A DNA stretch of 64,000 nucleotides. Source: Spartobacteria bacterium. GTDB lineage: Bacteria > Verrucomicrobiota > Verrucomicrobiia > Chthoniobacterales > UBA10450. A model generated the notes under the pieces. It was given only the letters and a program-made list of their open reading frames with translations. It did not search any database and was not told where the DNA came from. The stretch lies in the NCBI GenBank assembly GCA_021325495.1, contig JAJPGZ010000002.1, positions 372,001-436,000 of the forward strand, in the 5' to 3' direction. Both the position numbers and the translations under genes were made by a program. The number at the start of each line of letters is the position of its first letter. The first letter of the stretch is position 1. This document shows, piece after piece, positions 1-7,684 of this stretch.

Positions 1-107
1 AGCGCTGCGAGGACGGCGCAGATGATCATCCCTGAGAAACGGGCAGCAAATCTGCGAGTCTGTGGGAAGACAGGGCGGGACACAGTCTCGCGGCGGCGCA
101 GCCGCAT
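1..107. repeat. Intergenic repeat, copy A (truncated by window edge)
   Basis: This is the right-hand part of a repeat also found at 1744-1930 and 3341-3520. Shared blocks are GAGGACGGCGCAGATGATCA, GTCTGTGGG and the terminal GGCGCAGCCGCAT. The arms CTGCGAGTCTGTG and CACAGTCTCGCG are near inverted and could form a hairpin. The copy ends exactly at the stop codon of the minus-strand DUF3223 gene, so it may act as its terminator. The left half lies outside the window. Confidence 0.8.
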
Positions 108-811
108 CAAGGTTCAGAGGCTTTTACCGTGCAGTCTCGGCCGTTCGGGGCCGCGTTCTTGAGTAGCTTAATGTCACTTAGATTTTCGCGCTTATGAACG
201 AGGCGTAGCGGGTATTTTGAATGGTGTTCCAAAAAGCGTGCGGGCAGTACGGGATCAATCCAGATAGGAACACTGCACGCGTCGCAACTCGTAGTCAGGA
301 GTTGAGTTTCTATTGAGAACCCCTCGGCGGCCGCGAAGTGCGCAAGGATATCATCGAACGGAATTTCATGGTCGATGTGCGCCTCGCTGACTGGAAAAGT
401 AGCTCCGGAGAAATCGGACACGAAAGTGAAGGATACGCCGATCCGTCGTTGTTTGAATTCCTCGATCACAGGTCGAACAAGTTGTCGAAAGGATTGGCGA
501 TTCAATATTCCGATACCTTGCAGGCATGACGGAACACCAAAATCCGTAGCAACACCATCGACACGCTCGACCCAGAAACACAGCGACGGGTGATCGGGGG
601 CATAATCGACATATAGGCGTTTTATCCCATTGCCAATCTTTTGGTCGCGATCGACATGGCATTGAAGCAGATCGGTGACGGCTCGGATGTGCGCAGGATC
701 TGTAATCGTCTCGCCTGGCAAATACGCGGCCCGGATTTCCGCCATCCACAGACGCACCTTATCGCGCGAGGAAAATGCGCGACCGCCAAAAGTATAACTC
801 CTGCGAGCCAC
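107..811 (-). CDS. DUF3223 (DCL-family) domain protein
   Basis: This 234-residue protein resembles the DUF3223/DCL family. Residues about 7-70 carry the typical pattern of an aromatic-rich start (YTFGGRAFSSRDKV), a conserved LPGETI-type turn and a DLLQCHVDRDQKIGNGI segment, where the family has D-L-L-x-x-H. In plants the family founder acts in plastid rRNA maturation. Bacterial members are uncharacterised and often lie in mobile or defence regions. The start is a GTG without a clear ribosome site. The stop codon touches repeat copy A. The C-terminal half (residues about 100-234) has a Cys pair in TTSCDACS and no family I recognise. No operon partner is evident; the GNAT gene behind it is 61 bp away on the same strand. 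Confidence 0.7.
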   Translation of the reverse strand: MARRSYTFGGRAFSSRDKVRLWMAEIRAAYLPGETITDPAHIRAVTDLLQCHVDRDQKIGNGIKRLYVDYAPDHPSLCFWVERVDGVATDFGVPSCLQGIGILNRQSFRQLVRPVIEEFKQRRIGVSFTFVSDFSGATFPVSEAHIDHEIPFDDILAHFAAAEGFSIETQLLTTSCDACSVPIWIDPVLPARFLEHHSKYPLRLVHKRENLSDIKLLKNAAPNGRDCTVKASEP

Positions 812-872
812 GGAGGAATATAGCGCAGCCGTGCCTCGGTTGCCGCCAGTCAGTCTGCGCCACTCGCGCGGA

Positions 873-1295
873 TTACTTTGTGACTAACACCTTTTGATAA
901 ACCGTAACATCGTTTCCGCTACGGATGTTGAAGAACGAAACAGTTGGCAGATATCCGAACTTTCGAAACAATCCCTCGCTCCGTTCATTCCCCACGCGGA
1001 TCGTGCATTGTGCGATCCGGGTCCGAAGCTCGACAGCTCGAGTCTCGGCAGACTTGAGGAGCCACGATCCTATACCTGTGCCCTCCGCGTCTGGACGCAC
1101 CGATAAGTGATCAATCTCGCCTTGGTACCATTGCACCCGCTTTGCTTCGACAACGCCGACGAGGCGACCGTCGCCCGCAAAACGACAGATGTAATTATCA
1201 GCTGCTTCCAGGACCTTCTGAGCCGTGTACTTTTTGGTGAGCTTGTTCCGGTCGTTGATGAGTTCGGCTATTGCCCGTGCGGTCTCGGTTTGCAT
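873..1295 (-). CDS. GNAT-family N-acetyltransferase
   Basis: This 140-residue single-domain protein has the GNAT fold signature. A beta-strand segment LVGVVEAKRVQWYQGEIDHLSVRPDAEGTG leads to the acetyl-CoA pyrophosphate loop of the Q/RxxGxG/A type, here EGTGIGSWLL near residues 91-100. It is followed by CTIRVGNERSEGLFRKFGY, the usual N-x-x-x-x-x-F-x-x-x-G-F/Y motif. It should transfer an acetyl group from acetyl-CoA to an amine, but the substrate cannot be read from the sequence. It is a normal length for a minimal GNAT and starts with ATG. It shares direction with the DUF3223 gene downstream and may be cotranscribed with it. Confidence 0.85.
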   Translation of the reverse strand: MQTETARAIAELINDRNKLTKKYTAQKVLEAADNYICRFAGDGRLVGVVEAKRVQWYQGEIDHLSVRPDAEGTGIGSWLLKSAETRAVELRTRIAQCTIRVGNERSEGLFRKFGYLPTVSFFNIRSGNDVTVYQKVLVTK

Positions 1296-1529
1296 TACAA
1301 TACGATAACCGACGAGCCCGTCCGTGGCGATTCCCGGTTACGCCGGCAACTGTACGTTCCCCTCAACCGAGAATCGATACCGACCGGTTCAGCGGCGAGC
1401 GAGCACAGTCAAGGTGGAGCGCAGTGCCAGCGAGCAATACCTTTACGGCGCACAGCGAGCGATAGAATCGAGAGGCGATTCACGTAAGCTAGTCTGGATA
1501 CTCCAGCGGCAACGGTTAAAGTGATCGCG

Positions 1530-1694
1530 ATGGTTAGGTCACTGGACGAATCCTGCTGTCCTACAGACTGCGGATTGATTGGAGATGATTCGCCTCTGCT
1601 TGAATTGCTGCCGGTTGGGAGCACTGAACGGGATAAGGCGGAGTGCGTCCGCAAACTGCTTCAACTGGCGTTGGAGTTGGAAGACGATCTTTAA
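1530..1694 (+). CDS. Possible small hypothetical protein (54 aa)
   Basis: An ATG-initiated frame encodes an acidic 54-residue peptide that begins MVRSLDESCC and ends LALELEDDL. It has a balanced composition (LLELLPVGSTERDKAECVRK) with a predicted amphipathic C-terminal helix, unlike the Arg/Ser-rich shadow frames around it. There is no recognisable domain and no clear ribosome site. It is isolated, upstream of repeat copy B and convergent with the AAA ATPase gene. It may be a remnant or a small accessory protein. Confidence 0.3.
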   Translation: MVRSLDESCCPTDCGLIGDDSPLLELLPVGSTERDKAECVRKLLQLALELEDDL

Positions 1695-1743
1695 TCAGTC
1701 GAAATTTGGACAGCGGTTTGCCGCCGCGATGAGCCTCAAAACG

Positions 1744-1930
1744 TGATGATCTGCGCACCCGCAGTAGAGCGGCAGCCGTAGCGTAGGGGAGCGCGGGCGC
1801 GGAGTGGAGACGGAGGCGAGAGCCGGCGAGGACGGGGCAGATGATCACCCACTAGAACAACAACGGGCAGCAAACTCGCGAGTCTGTGGGGAGACAGGGC
1901 GGGCACAGTCTCGCCGCGGCGCAGCCGCAT
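1744..1930. repeat. Intergenic repeat, copy B (full length, 187 bp)
   Basis: This copy starts TGATGATCTGCGCACCCGC and ends GGCGCAGCCGCAT. Internal landmarks are GGAGTGGAGACGGAGGCGAG, GGGGCAGATGATCACCC and CTCGCGAGTCTGTGGGGAGA. The start and the GCAGATGATCA block are inverted relative to one another, giving a terminal-inverted-repeat-like half. The second half folds on CGCGAGTCTGTG/CACAGTCTCG. It is about 85-90% identical by eye to copy C. Confidence 0.85.
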
Positions 1931-2006
1931 GGACGGAACCGTTTCGGGCCGAAGTACTGTGACTCCAGACGACGATTATTTGCGCTCCGGATGTCCAGTT
2001 GCGCCG

Positions 2007-3191
2007 TTAGGGTTTGAACTCGGGCATTGCTCGAACCATGAATTCATCGAACAACGGAACTGTAAACGCCATGTCGCCGTGCGCTGGACTGTAAATCATC
2101 CCTTTCTTTATCAGTTTAGCTCGTACTGGCCCAAGGCTGGTCACTTTCACACCGAAGATGGCAGCGATGTCTCCCGTCCGTTGCGCGCTGGGACCGAGTT
2201 CGGCCATGCCTCTCAAAAAATTCTTCTCACTGGGGGTTAGACGATCAAAACGGACACGGAAGAAATTCTGGTCGAGCCGAGGGATAACGGAGGCCGTGGC
2301 CTTTTGGACGACGCTCATGCTGATTGGGCTTTTCGGAGCCATATTCCATGATTGGTAACCCCACTCTTGAAGGAAATATGGGTAGCCTTTCGTCAACCGA
2401 AATATTTCCTGCAGTGCTTTGACCTCGAAGCTGACCCCGGCGGCTTGCGCTGGCTCGCGCAACGCTTTCTTGCTGTCTTCTTCAGAGAGAGCACCTACAT
2501 CCGGGAAACTGAAAAGCCGCTCCGCGTACGATTTTGATTCTCCTGCCAAACCTGGAAGGATAGGCAAACCCGCACCGAGCAGGACCAGCGGGAGTTGGCG
2601 CTGCTGCACCTTGTGCATCGCCATGATCAGCGCACCCAGTTCCTTTTGGTTGAAATATTGTATTTCATCGATCAGGACCGCGACCGCGCTTTTCCTCTCT
2701 TCGGCTGCTTCGCCCACTGCGACGAAGAGATTCGGCAGATCGATTTCAAGGTCCCCGCTGTCAGCCGATCCTTGTTCCGGGTCGACATCGAGTCCAATGG
2801 TCACCTCCGCGTAGGTGAGCTTGAGCGCTCCCAGAAAACTGCGCAGAACCCGCAACCCGCGCTTGACCTTGTCTCCCGCGCCCGCAATTCGATCCAGTTC
2901 GAAGAGAAGACTCCGCAGATGCGGGGCAAGCAGCGGCCCAAGCGGTTTGTCTTCGTGCGCCTCGATAGAAATGGTCCGATAACTGGCAGCTTTTGCCTGC
3001 CGCTCGATCTCGTTTAGCAGCACTGTCTTGCCGACGCCGCGCAACCCCGTGAGCAAAAGACTCTTTTCGGGACGCTTCGCCTTTATGCGCCCGAGGAGAA
3101 TACGCGCCTGCTCGAGAATAGGATCGCGGCCTACCAGTTCCGGCGGCGGCGAGCCAGCGCCGGGTGAGAACGGGTTCTTGATCGGATCCAT
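2007..3191 (-). CDS. AAA+ ATPase, Orc1/Cdc6-like (AAA_16 type)
   Basis: This 394-residue P-loop ATPase has Walker A GLRGVGKT at residues 49-56 and Walker B VLIDEIQ near 172-178. A sensor-like LVLLGAGLP follows near residue 205. The C-terminal third (about residues 310-390) looks like a winged-helix segment (SAQRTGDIAAIFG, LGPVRAKLIKKGMIYS). The N-terminal VGRDPILEQARILLGR box is the usual lead-in of Orc1/Cdc6-like and AAA_16 ATPases. Such proteins act as stand-alone DNA-binding ATPases in mobile elements, sometimes regulatory or defence related; the exact task is unknown. The start is ATG (MDPIKNPFSPG). The gene is monocistronic, flanked by repeats B and C, with an AT-rich stretch upstream that could hold its promoter. 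Confidence 0.85.
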   Translation of the reverse strand: MDPIKNPFSPGAGSPPPELVGRDPILEQARILLGRIKAKRPEKSLLLTGLRGVGKTVLLNEIERQAKAASYRTISIEAHEDKPLGPLLAPHLRSLLFELDRIAGAGDKVKRGLRVLRSFLGALKLTYAEVTIGLDVDPEQGSADSGDLEIDLPNLFVAVGEAAEERKSAVAVLIDEIQYFNQKELGALIMAMHKVQQRQLPLVLLGAGLPILPGLAGESKSYAERLFSFPDVGALSEEDSKKALREPAQAAGVSFEVKALQEIFRLTKGYPYFLQEWGYQSWNMAPKSPISMSVVQKATASVIPRLDQNFFRVRFDRLTPSEKNFLRGMAELGPSAQRTGDIAAIFGVKVTSLGPVRAKLIKKGMIYSPAHGDMAFTVPLFDEFMVRAMPEFKP

Positions 3192-3194
3192 CTC

Positions 3195-3245
3195 TAGCTA
3201 TTTATACCGAGTTATACTCAATTCCAGATATAAAGCGATAAACTC
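3195..3245 (-). promoter_or_regulatory. AT-rich candidate promoter/operator of the AAA ATPase gene
   Basis: Immediately upstream of the ATPase start the DNA becomes markedly AT-rich. Read on the minus strand it has TATAAA-like and TATAAC-like hexamers and the palindrome GAGTATAACTC (3209-3219). The spacing to a -35 box is not convincing, so this is a candidate only. The palindrome could be an autoregulatory operator. Confidence 0.3.
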
Positions 3246-3340
3246 GCTACAATTGGCTATCCCGGTCGAAGTCTATCTGTCGTTGTCAATGGAATCGCCT
3301 AGGGTCGTCGCACTGAGGTGAACATGCGATCAGCTCTGCG

Positions 3341-3520
3341 TGATGATCTGCGCACCCGCAGTAGAGCGCCAGCCAGAGCGTAACGCAGCGAAGCGGAGTG
3401 GAGACGGAGGCGAGAGCCGGCGAGGACGGCGCAGATGATCACCCGCTAAACCCTCGGGCAGCAAACTCGCGAGTCTGTGGGGAGAAAGGGCGGGCACAGT
3501 CTCGCGCGGCGCAGCCGCAT
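3341..3520. repeat. Intergenic repeat, copy C (full length, 180 bp)
   Basis: This copy has the same order of blocks as copy B: TGATGATCTGCGCACCCGC, then GGAGTGGAGACGGAGGCGAG, GGCGCAGATGATCACCC, CTCGCGAGTCTGTGGGGAGA and GGCGCAGCCGCAT. It ends at the TGA of the minus-strand NERD gene, in the same relation that copy A has to the DUF3223 gene. Confidence 0.85.
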
Positions 3521-4392
3521 CAATATTCGATGCTGCGGTTGCGGTCCTCGATGATGGCCGCGAGAAGCCGAATCTCGTTATCACTCGTCGGGATTCCATT
3601 CAGTTTGGGAATGTTTGCGGCGACTTCGCTGCCGCTGAGAACTGTGACGCCGGGTTTGGAGCGGCGGTCGATGAACCAGCCGGGAAGGACAAGTATCGAA
3701 CCGACCTTCACCGGTTCGCTGGACATTTTCGAAAGCCATTCGGCTAACCAGGTGGAATCCTCCCTTGCCTGCGCGAGATCGCGTTGATCAAGACCCCACG
3801 GATAATGTAGCCTATCGTCTACAACTGTGACTTTTGCGCCATTTTCGCCTTTCACCTTTCGACGAGTCTTCGTCTCAACAGCAAAGACGCCGTTCGGACC
3901 AATTACGATATGATCGATGTTTCGGATCGAGCGCGGTCTGTCGGTAATTAGGAAGTCGTGGAAAACGCGATACCCGACGAGCATCAGTTGGTTAAGCGCT
4001 TCGCCGACGTGCCGCTCTCCTTCAAAGCCCAAACGAATTCGACGGCGCAAGTTGATCACTTTCCACAGTCGATATGCCGACCAAATCGATGCGATCGCAG
4101 CGATGAAAGCGATCGTGATCCAGACTCCAATGCCGGGACGAATGCCTTGGAGTGCGACCAAACCGGCCATGATGAGCGGTGAATACGCCGACAAGAAGAG
4201 CTGAATCAGTCGATCATTCAGTTGCTCATCGAGTTCGATCAAGCGGATACGCAGGGACTCGCCCGGCGGACGCAGAATCTTTTGTGTAAACGGAAGGCGT
4301 TTCTTCCGGTTCTTCCAATGAATCAGTCCCAGAACTGCACCGCCCAGTACAAGGAGGAATGCACTCTCGAAAAATATCGCCCAAATGAACAT
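3520..4392 (-). CDS. Membrane-anchored NERD (nuclease-related) domain protein
   Basis: This 290-residue protein has an N-terminal hydrophobic anchor (residues about 3-25) and a second membrane pair at about 68-108. A NERD domain follows from about residue 122. The domain shows GFEGERHVGEAL, then NIDHIVIGPNGVFAVETKT, giving the PD-(D/E)xK-like residues D160, E173 and K175. The NERD family is predicted to bind or cleave nucleic acid, and the metal-binding residues appear intact here. The gene starts 12 bp after the ImmA peptidase gene on the same strand and closes a four-gene operon (sigma factor, small protein, ImmA, NERD). Its stop abuts repeat copy C. The N-terminal membrane part is unusual enough to suggest action at the cell membrane. 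Confidence 0.85.
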   Translation of the reverse strand: MFIWAIFFESAFLLVLGGAVLGLIHWKNRKKRLPFTQKILRPPGESLRIRLIELDEQLNDRLIQLFLSAYSPLIMAGLVALQGIRPGIGVWITIAFIAAIASIWSAYRLWKVINLRRRIRLGFEGERHVGEALNQLMLVGYRVFHDFLITDRPRSIRNIDHIVIGPNGVFAVETKTRRKVKGENGAKVTVVDDRLHYPWGLDQRDLAQAREDSTWLAEWLSKMSSEPVKVGSILVLPGWFIDRRSKPGVTVLSGSEVAANIPKLNGIPTSDNEIRLLAAIIEDRNRSIEY

Positions 4393-4404
4393 CGTTAATC
4401 GGAC

Positions 4405-5289
4405 TTACCCGGAACGTGGATTTGTTGTCGCGACGCTTTGGGGGAAACCGCTGTCCGGCAGCGTGAGCAAAGTGAGCACACCGTAACGACCGAGCGTCAT
4501 TGCTTCTTCGCGGATCTGAAAATCTCGACCGCGGCTGAGTGCTGGAAACCATGTGCTGGCTGCGATCTTCGCTCCGATTACACCCGAAGGCTTTTCGCCC
4601 AACGCGCGGCAAATTGCGCTGGGATTATCGGCCGGTGTTTGCGGGGTCGCGTTGACGATTCTGCCGCAATTCATCGCTTCAAACTGTTTCGAAAGGCGGC
4701 TCCACACGTATCCGTCGGGAGCGCGATGGATCATCACGCTCGGCTCGACTTCGGAGTCGACGTAGCGAATGGCAGCGCAGGTGATCGACACATTGAACTT
4801 TCCGGCAAGATCCTGAATCGCACCGAGCCGTTTCCGCGCGCGCGCAAGCGCAGCCGAGAAGCGCGCCGGCGGCATCAAAAGATTCGAAGCGAACAGGTCA
4901 GCTTCCCGTTCTATCCGTAAATCGCTGCGATTTCGATCGACGGTGAAGGACGGGTGCGGGCGTACTCGGCCGGAAGCGAGCGCGTTCCGATGCTCATCGA
5001 TGAAGTAGTGCCCTAATTCGTGGGATACCGTGAACCGACCGCGGGGCGAACCGAGGGCGTTCTCGCGGTCGAGATTGCAGTGAATGTAGAACTGGCCATC
5101 CTCGTGCTCGATTACGCCGTCGAACGCGTCACCGTAATGATCGTAAATCAGGGAAATGCCTTTGCGGACGGAAATTTCCTCAGGCGCAACCTTGCCGGTC
5201 GGGCAGTACTCGTCTGCAACAGCTTGGGCGAGCTCTACGATCTCCTCGGCACGTTCAGAGGCGATGTGCTGTTTAATCCGCTGCGCCAT
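4405..5289 (-). CDS. ImmA/IrrE-family metallopeptidase
   Basis: This 294-residue protein is of the zinc metallopeptidase family ImmA/IrrE (DUF955). The HExxH motif is HELGH at residues 90-94, within RFTVSHELGHYFIDEHR. A downstream acidic stretch (RIEREADLFASNLLMPP) provides the third metal ligand, typical of E-x-x-A-x-x-F-A-x-x-L-L-M-P. The C-terminal half (about 150-294) is a ligand/sensor-like region seen in many members. Known members such as ImmA of ICEBs1 and IrrE of Deinococcus cleave a repressor to switch on mobile-element or stress genes. The start overlaps the end of the preceding 131-residue gene by 17 bp, which suggests translational coupling. That small protein is therefore a plausible substrate or partner. 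Confidence 0.9.
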   Translation of the reverse strand: MAQRIKQHIASERAEEIVELAQAVADEYCPTGKVAPEEISVRKGISLIYDHYGDAFDGVIEHEDGQFYIHCNLDRENALGSPRGRFTVSHELGHYFIDEHRNALASGRVRPHPSFTVDRNRSDLRIEREADLFASNLLMPPARFSAALARARKRLGAIQDLAGKFNVSITCAAIRYVDSEVEPSVMIHRAPDGYVWSRLSKQFEAMNCGRIVNATPQTPADNPSAICRALGEKPSGVIGAKIAASTWFPALSRGRDFQIREEAMTLGRYGVLTLLTLPDSGFPQSVATTNPRSG

Positions 5290-5668
5290 CCGCCTCAGGT
5301 TTGCGATCTTCGCCGCGCCGGTTCTTTTCCATCTTGGCTTTAACGCGCGAAGACAGCTTGCGGCCGTGCCGTGCCGCGCGCGATAACTCTTCGTCTACCG
5401 CGGTTTCCTGCGGAAGTGGGAATGGAACAGTTTTCTCCGCGCGGTTTGCGATCCGTGCCTGGATGCGCCGCAGTACGGTGTTAGGATCGTCGAGCCCGGA
5501 TGGAAGTGAAATGTCGGCCTGGGGCGCGTCTGCTTCCGCTGCGCGGACCTCGTCCGGTGTTTCGGGAATGATGTACCCTTCGGAAAGCAGGCCTCGAAAG
5601 ATTCTGCTTTCCGATTCCGGATTGCACGATGCCGCATCCGGCTGCGGCGGTTGGTGATGTTTTTTCAT
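5273..5668 (-). CDS. Small hydrophilic protein between sigma factor and ImmA genes
   Basis: This 131-residue protein has no recognised domain. It is strongly charged and disordered-looking, with a central ESRIFRGLLSEGYIIPETPDEVRAAEA segment and a basic, glutamate-rich tail (SSRVKAKMEKNRRGEDRKPEA). The start codon is one base after the stop of the sigma-factor gene and its 3' end overlaps the ImmA peptidase gene. The position between a sigma factor and an ImmA peptidase suggests an anti-sigma factor or a repressor-like substrate. Nothing in the sequence proves this. It has no helix-turn-helix and no membrane segment. Confidence 0.7.
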   Translation of the reverse strand: MKKHHQPPQPDAASCNPESESRIFRGLLSEGYIIPETPDEVRAAEADAPQADISLPSGLDDPNTVLRRIQARIANRAEKTVPFPLPQETAVDEELSRAARHGRKLSSRVKAKMEKNRRGEDRKPEADGAAD

Positions 5669-5669
5669 T

Positions 5670-6386
5670 TTAGGGATTATTGGGTTTTGCAGGAGAGGTA
5701 GTGGCTCGTGTCACGCCGAGTTTTCGCAAGGCGCGACTGCGGATCGTGCGTAGATTCTCTGGGGTCGTGCCAAGCTGGTCAGCTAAGTCGCGAACAATAT
5801 GGTTCGGTAGACGTTGGAAGTCGGCGCCGAACCGGTGGTACTGAAACGTTACGCGCAACACAACTTGCTCACGTTCCGAAAGGGCGGCAAAGGCTGCGCG
5901 AAATGCCTGTTGCTCCGCGGTGGGCGTTCTTTCCGGGTAGTCGGACGGCTCGGCTGCGCGGTGTTTCGCCCATGCCTCATCATCGAGCGTAACTTCATCG
6001 TAGTGCCCCTCCAGGCGATTGCGCAGATTGTTACTGGTGATCTTGCCCAGCCAAGCTTTGACATGCGCGATAATAGATGTGGCTGGGACATTGTCGGGTA
6101 AGTGAAAGCGGTGTGCGTAACGATAAACGCATTCCATTGTGTCGAGGAAAATATCCTCGACCCACGTTTCACCACCGAGGTCGCGTGCAACGTGGTGACA
6201 CTTCGTCCACAACCAACCTTTGTAGCGATCGTAAAAAACTTTCCATGCGGCGTTTGCGCGATCCGCATCGTTAGCTTGATCGGCGATAAGTCGTAGCAGT
6301 GACAAATCATCGGCCTGCTCCACGCCGGCGAGAAGGTCGGGTTTGACGAATACGGAAAGAGTAGGTGCACCGTCGCTTGTGGCCAT
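5670..6386 (-). CDS. RNA polymerase sigma factor, sigma-70/ECF-like
   Basis: This 238-residue protein has the ECF-like two-domain layout. Region 2 is near residues 40-130 (KVFYDRYKGWLWTKCHHVARDLGG, VEDIFLDTMECVYRYAHRF, IAHVKAWLGKITSNNLRNRL). Region 4 is near 165-225 (LSEREQVVLRVTFQYHRFG, HIVRDLADQLGTTPENLRTIRSRALRKLG). It should redirect RNA polymerase to a small set of promoters. It is the first gene of the minus-strand operon and is divergent, over 152 bp, from the ubiquitin-like operon that starts at 6539. The shared intergenic region makes joint regulation plausible. The inserted segment NYPERTPTAEQ-like linker is longer than usual. Phage-type and mobile-element sigma factors are the likely relatives. 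Confidence 0.8.
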   Translation of the reverse strand: MATSDGAPTLSVFVKPDLLAGVEQADDLSLLRLIADQANDADRANAAWKVFYDRYKGWLWTKCHHVARDLGGETWVEDIFLDTMECVYRYAHRFHLPDNVPATSIIAHVKAWLGKITSNNLRNRLEGHYDEVTLDDEAWAKHRAAEPSDYPERTPTAEQQAFRAAFAALSEREQVVLRVTFQYHRFGADFQRLPNHIVRDLADQLGTTPENLRTIRSRALRKLGVTRATTSPAKPNNP

Positions 6387-6538
6387 TTTGCTTCACTTTG
6401 CCAGAACGCCGAAGCGTAGCAAAGCGACAATGCCTCCGGACAAATTGTTGTCACGGTTCTGTGTTATGTCGGTGAAGGGCAATGGGGCCGCAGAGCTCGC
6501 AATGACGCGAGCAGCGTTCGCCGAAGCCAACTCTACCG

Positions 6539-7684
6539 ATGAATACAACCACAGAAAATCACAACCAAGACTTTGCCGCCGGGAAAAATGCGCCGGAATG
6601 CCGTCCCGCGCCGAAGTGGATGGCCCTTGTGGAAGACGAACCGATCCCGCTGCCGCAACGAAGCGTTACGGTCGGCGTGATTCGGTCACAAGCGAACGTG
6701 CCCGCAGGTGTCGCACTGACGCGCGACTACAATTCGCCGAACGATTTTGTCCTCGGCGATGACACAACTCTCATCGACTTGGCGGAAGGCAACGTCTTCT
6801 ATCGTGTCCCGGAATGCGAAGAGAAATCAGAGCGCTACCGTCCCTGCGGGAAAACGGCTAAGCTCGCCTACTTCATTGATGATCGTGCCGAGCTGACGAC
6901 GAATCCTGAACAGAGTGGCAAGTCACTTCGCGCCTTGTTCGGCCTCGCGGCCGACACACCACTCTTCCGCGATTTTGAAAGCCCGCACGACGAGGCGATC
7001 GCGGCAGATGTGCGTGCCCGGTTTGCTGATGGACCGGTGTTTTACACACGCCGGGCGCATATGCGTGGTCTCGTTATCACCGTCAATTCGCGCCAGTTTG
7101 CAGAAGCGGACGGTGTGAAGGCGTCGATGACCGGGGAAGACATCGCGCGCCTCGTTTACCCGAAAGCGCCGCGCGAGACGCGCGTCTGGCAGCGCGATGG
7201 CGCTGGCGAGCGAGAGGTCGATTTGGACGAATTGGTTGCCATCAAAGGCTGTGAAGTCTTCGATGTTGCTCGGCGCCGCGTGGACGGCGGCTATGCTTTG
7301 CCTCGCGTTGAGCGCGAGCTGGCTCTGATCACCGCGGGCGGTAGTCGCGTGAAACTTATCGCCGCGCCAATAAACGCAGTACTCTACTACGGCCTGCGGA
7401 CGCGGCCGCGGTATCCAGTGGAAACCACCGATGTGCTCGTTCCGATTCCGCCGGCGTATCCGGGGCAGTTTCTCGATTGGGCTTATCTCCCGGAAGGATC
7501 GCCGCTGATCGGCAAGGTCGCAGGTTCAGCGCTTGGACATACTATTCAGGCGGACGGCCGCACATGGCGACAGATTAGTTACCACCCGCACACTGGCGGC
7601 GGCGGCCCGCCTTGGGACCCGAGTGTCCACGGCTTTCACACCTATTTAACGGAGCTGATCGCGTGGCTCTATAACGCGCGATGA
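6539..7684 (+). CDS. Multi-ubiquitin-like/E2 fusion protein (Prok-E2_E type)
   Basis: This 381-residue protein combines tandem beta-grasp ubiquitin-like modules with a C-terminal E2-like domain. The first module (about 38-95) contains DYNSPNDFVLGDDT and DLAEGNVFYRVP. The second (about 108-172) begins KLAYFIDDRAEL. The third (about 177-245) has ITVNSRQFAEADG and SMTGEDIARLVYP, the multiubiquitin (PF14452-type) pattern. From about 277 the sequence matches prokaryotic E2 family E: VLVPIPPAYPGQFLDWAYL, then SYHPHTG and WDPSVHGFHTYL. No cysteine occurs after residue 238, so the classical E2 active-site Cys is absent. The stop overlaps the next gene by 4 bp (ATGA). It is presumably the ubiquitin-like substrate and/or conjugating partner of the adjacent E1-JAB protein. 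The start is ATG at 6539; no strong ribosome site is seen. Confidence 0.88.
   Translation: MNTTTENHNQDFAAGKNAPECRPAPKWMALVEDEPIPLPQRSVTVGVIRSQANVPAGVALTRDYNSPNDFVLGDDTTLIDLAEGNVFYRVPECEEKSERYRPCGKTAKLAYFIDDRAELTTNPEQSGKSLRALFGLAADTPLFRDFESPHDEAIAADVRARFADGPVFYTRRAHMRGLVITVNSRQFAEADGVKASMTGEDIARLVYPKAPRETRVWQRDGAGEREVDLDELVAIKGCEVFDVARRRVDGGYALPRVERELALITAGGSRVKLIAAPINAVLYYGLRTRPRYPVETTDVLVPIPPAYPGQFLDWAYLPEGSPLIGKVAGSALGHTIQADGRTWRQISYHPHTGGGGPPWDPSVHGFHTYLTELIAWLYNAR

Larger units (their letters stand above)
1296..2006. other. Gene-poor stretch with a repeat and one possible short ORF
   Basis: No confident gene was found between the GNAT gene and the AAA ATPase gene. The stretch holds a possible 54-codon ORF (1530-1694) and repeat copy B (1744-1930). 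Longer open frames here, on both strands, are arginine- and serine-rich and look like non-coding shadows. Confidence 0.6.

Noticed and set aside
1736-3599. Two similar minus-strand peptides (ALSPHRLASLLP... and RPRRLSPPSPLR...)
   Set aside because: They are translations of the repeat DNA itself, not independent genes. Their similarity only mirrors the 180-bp repeat.
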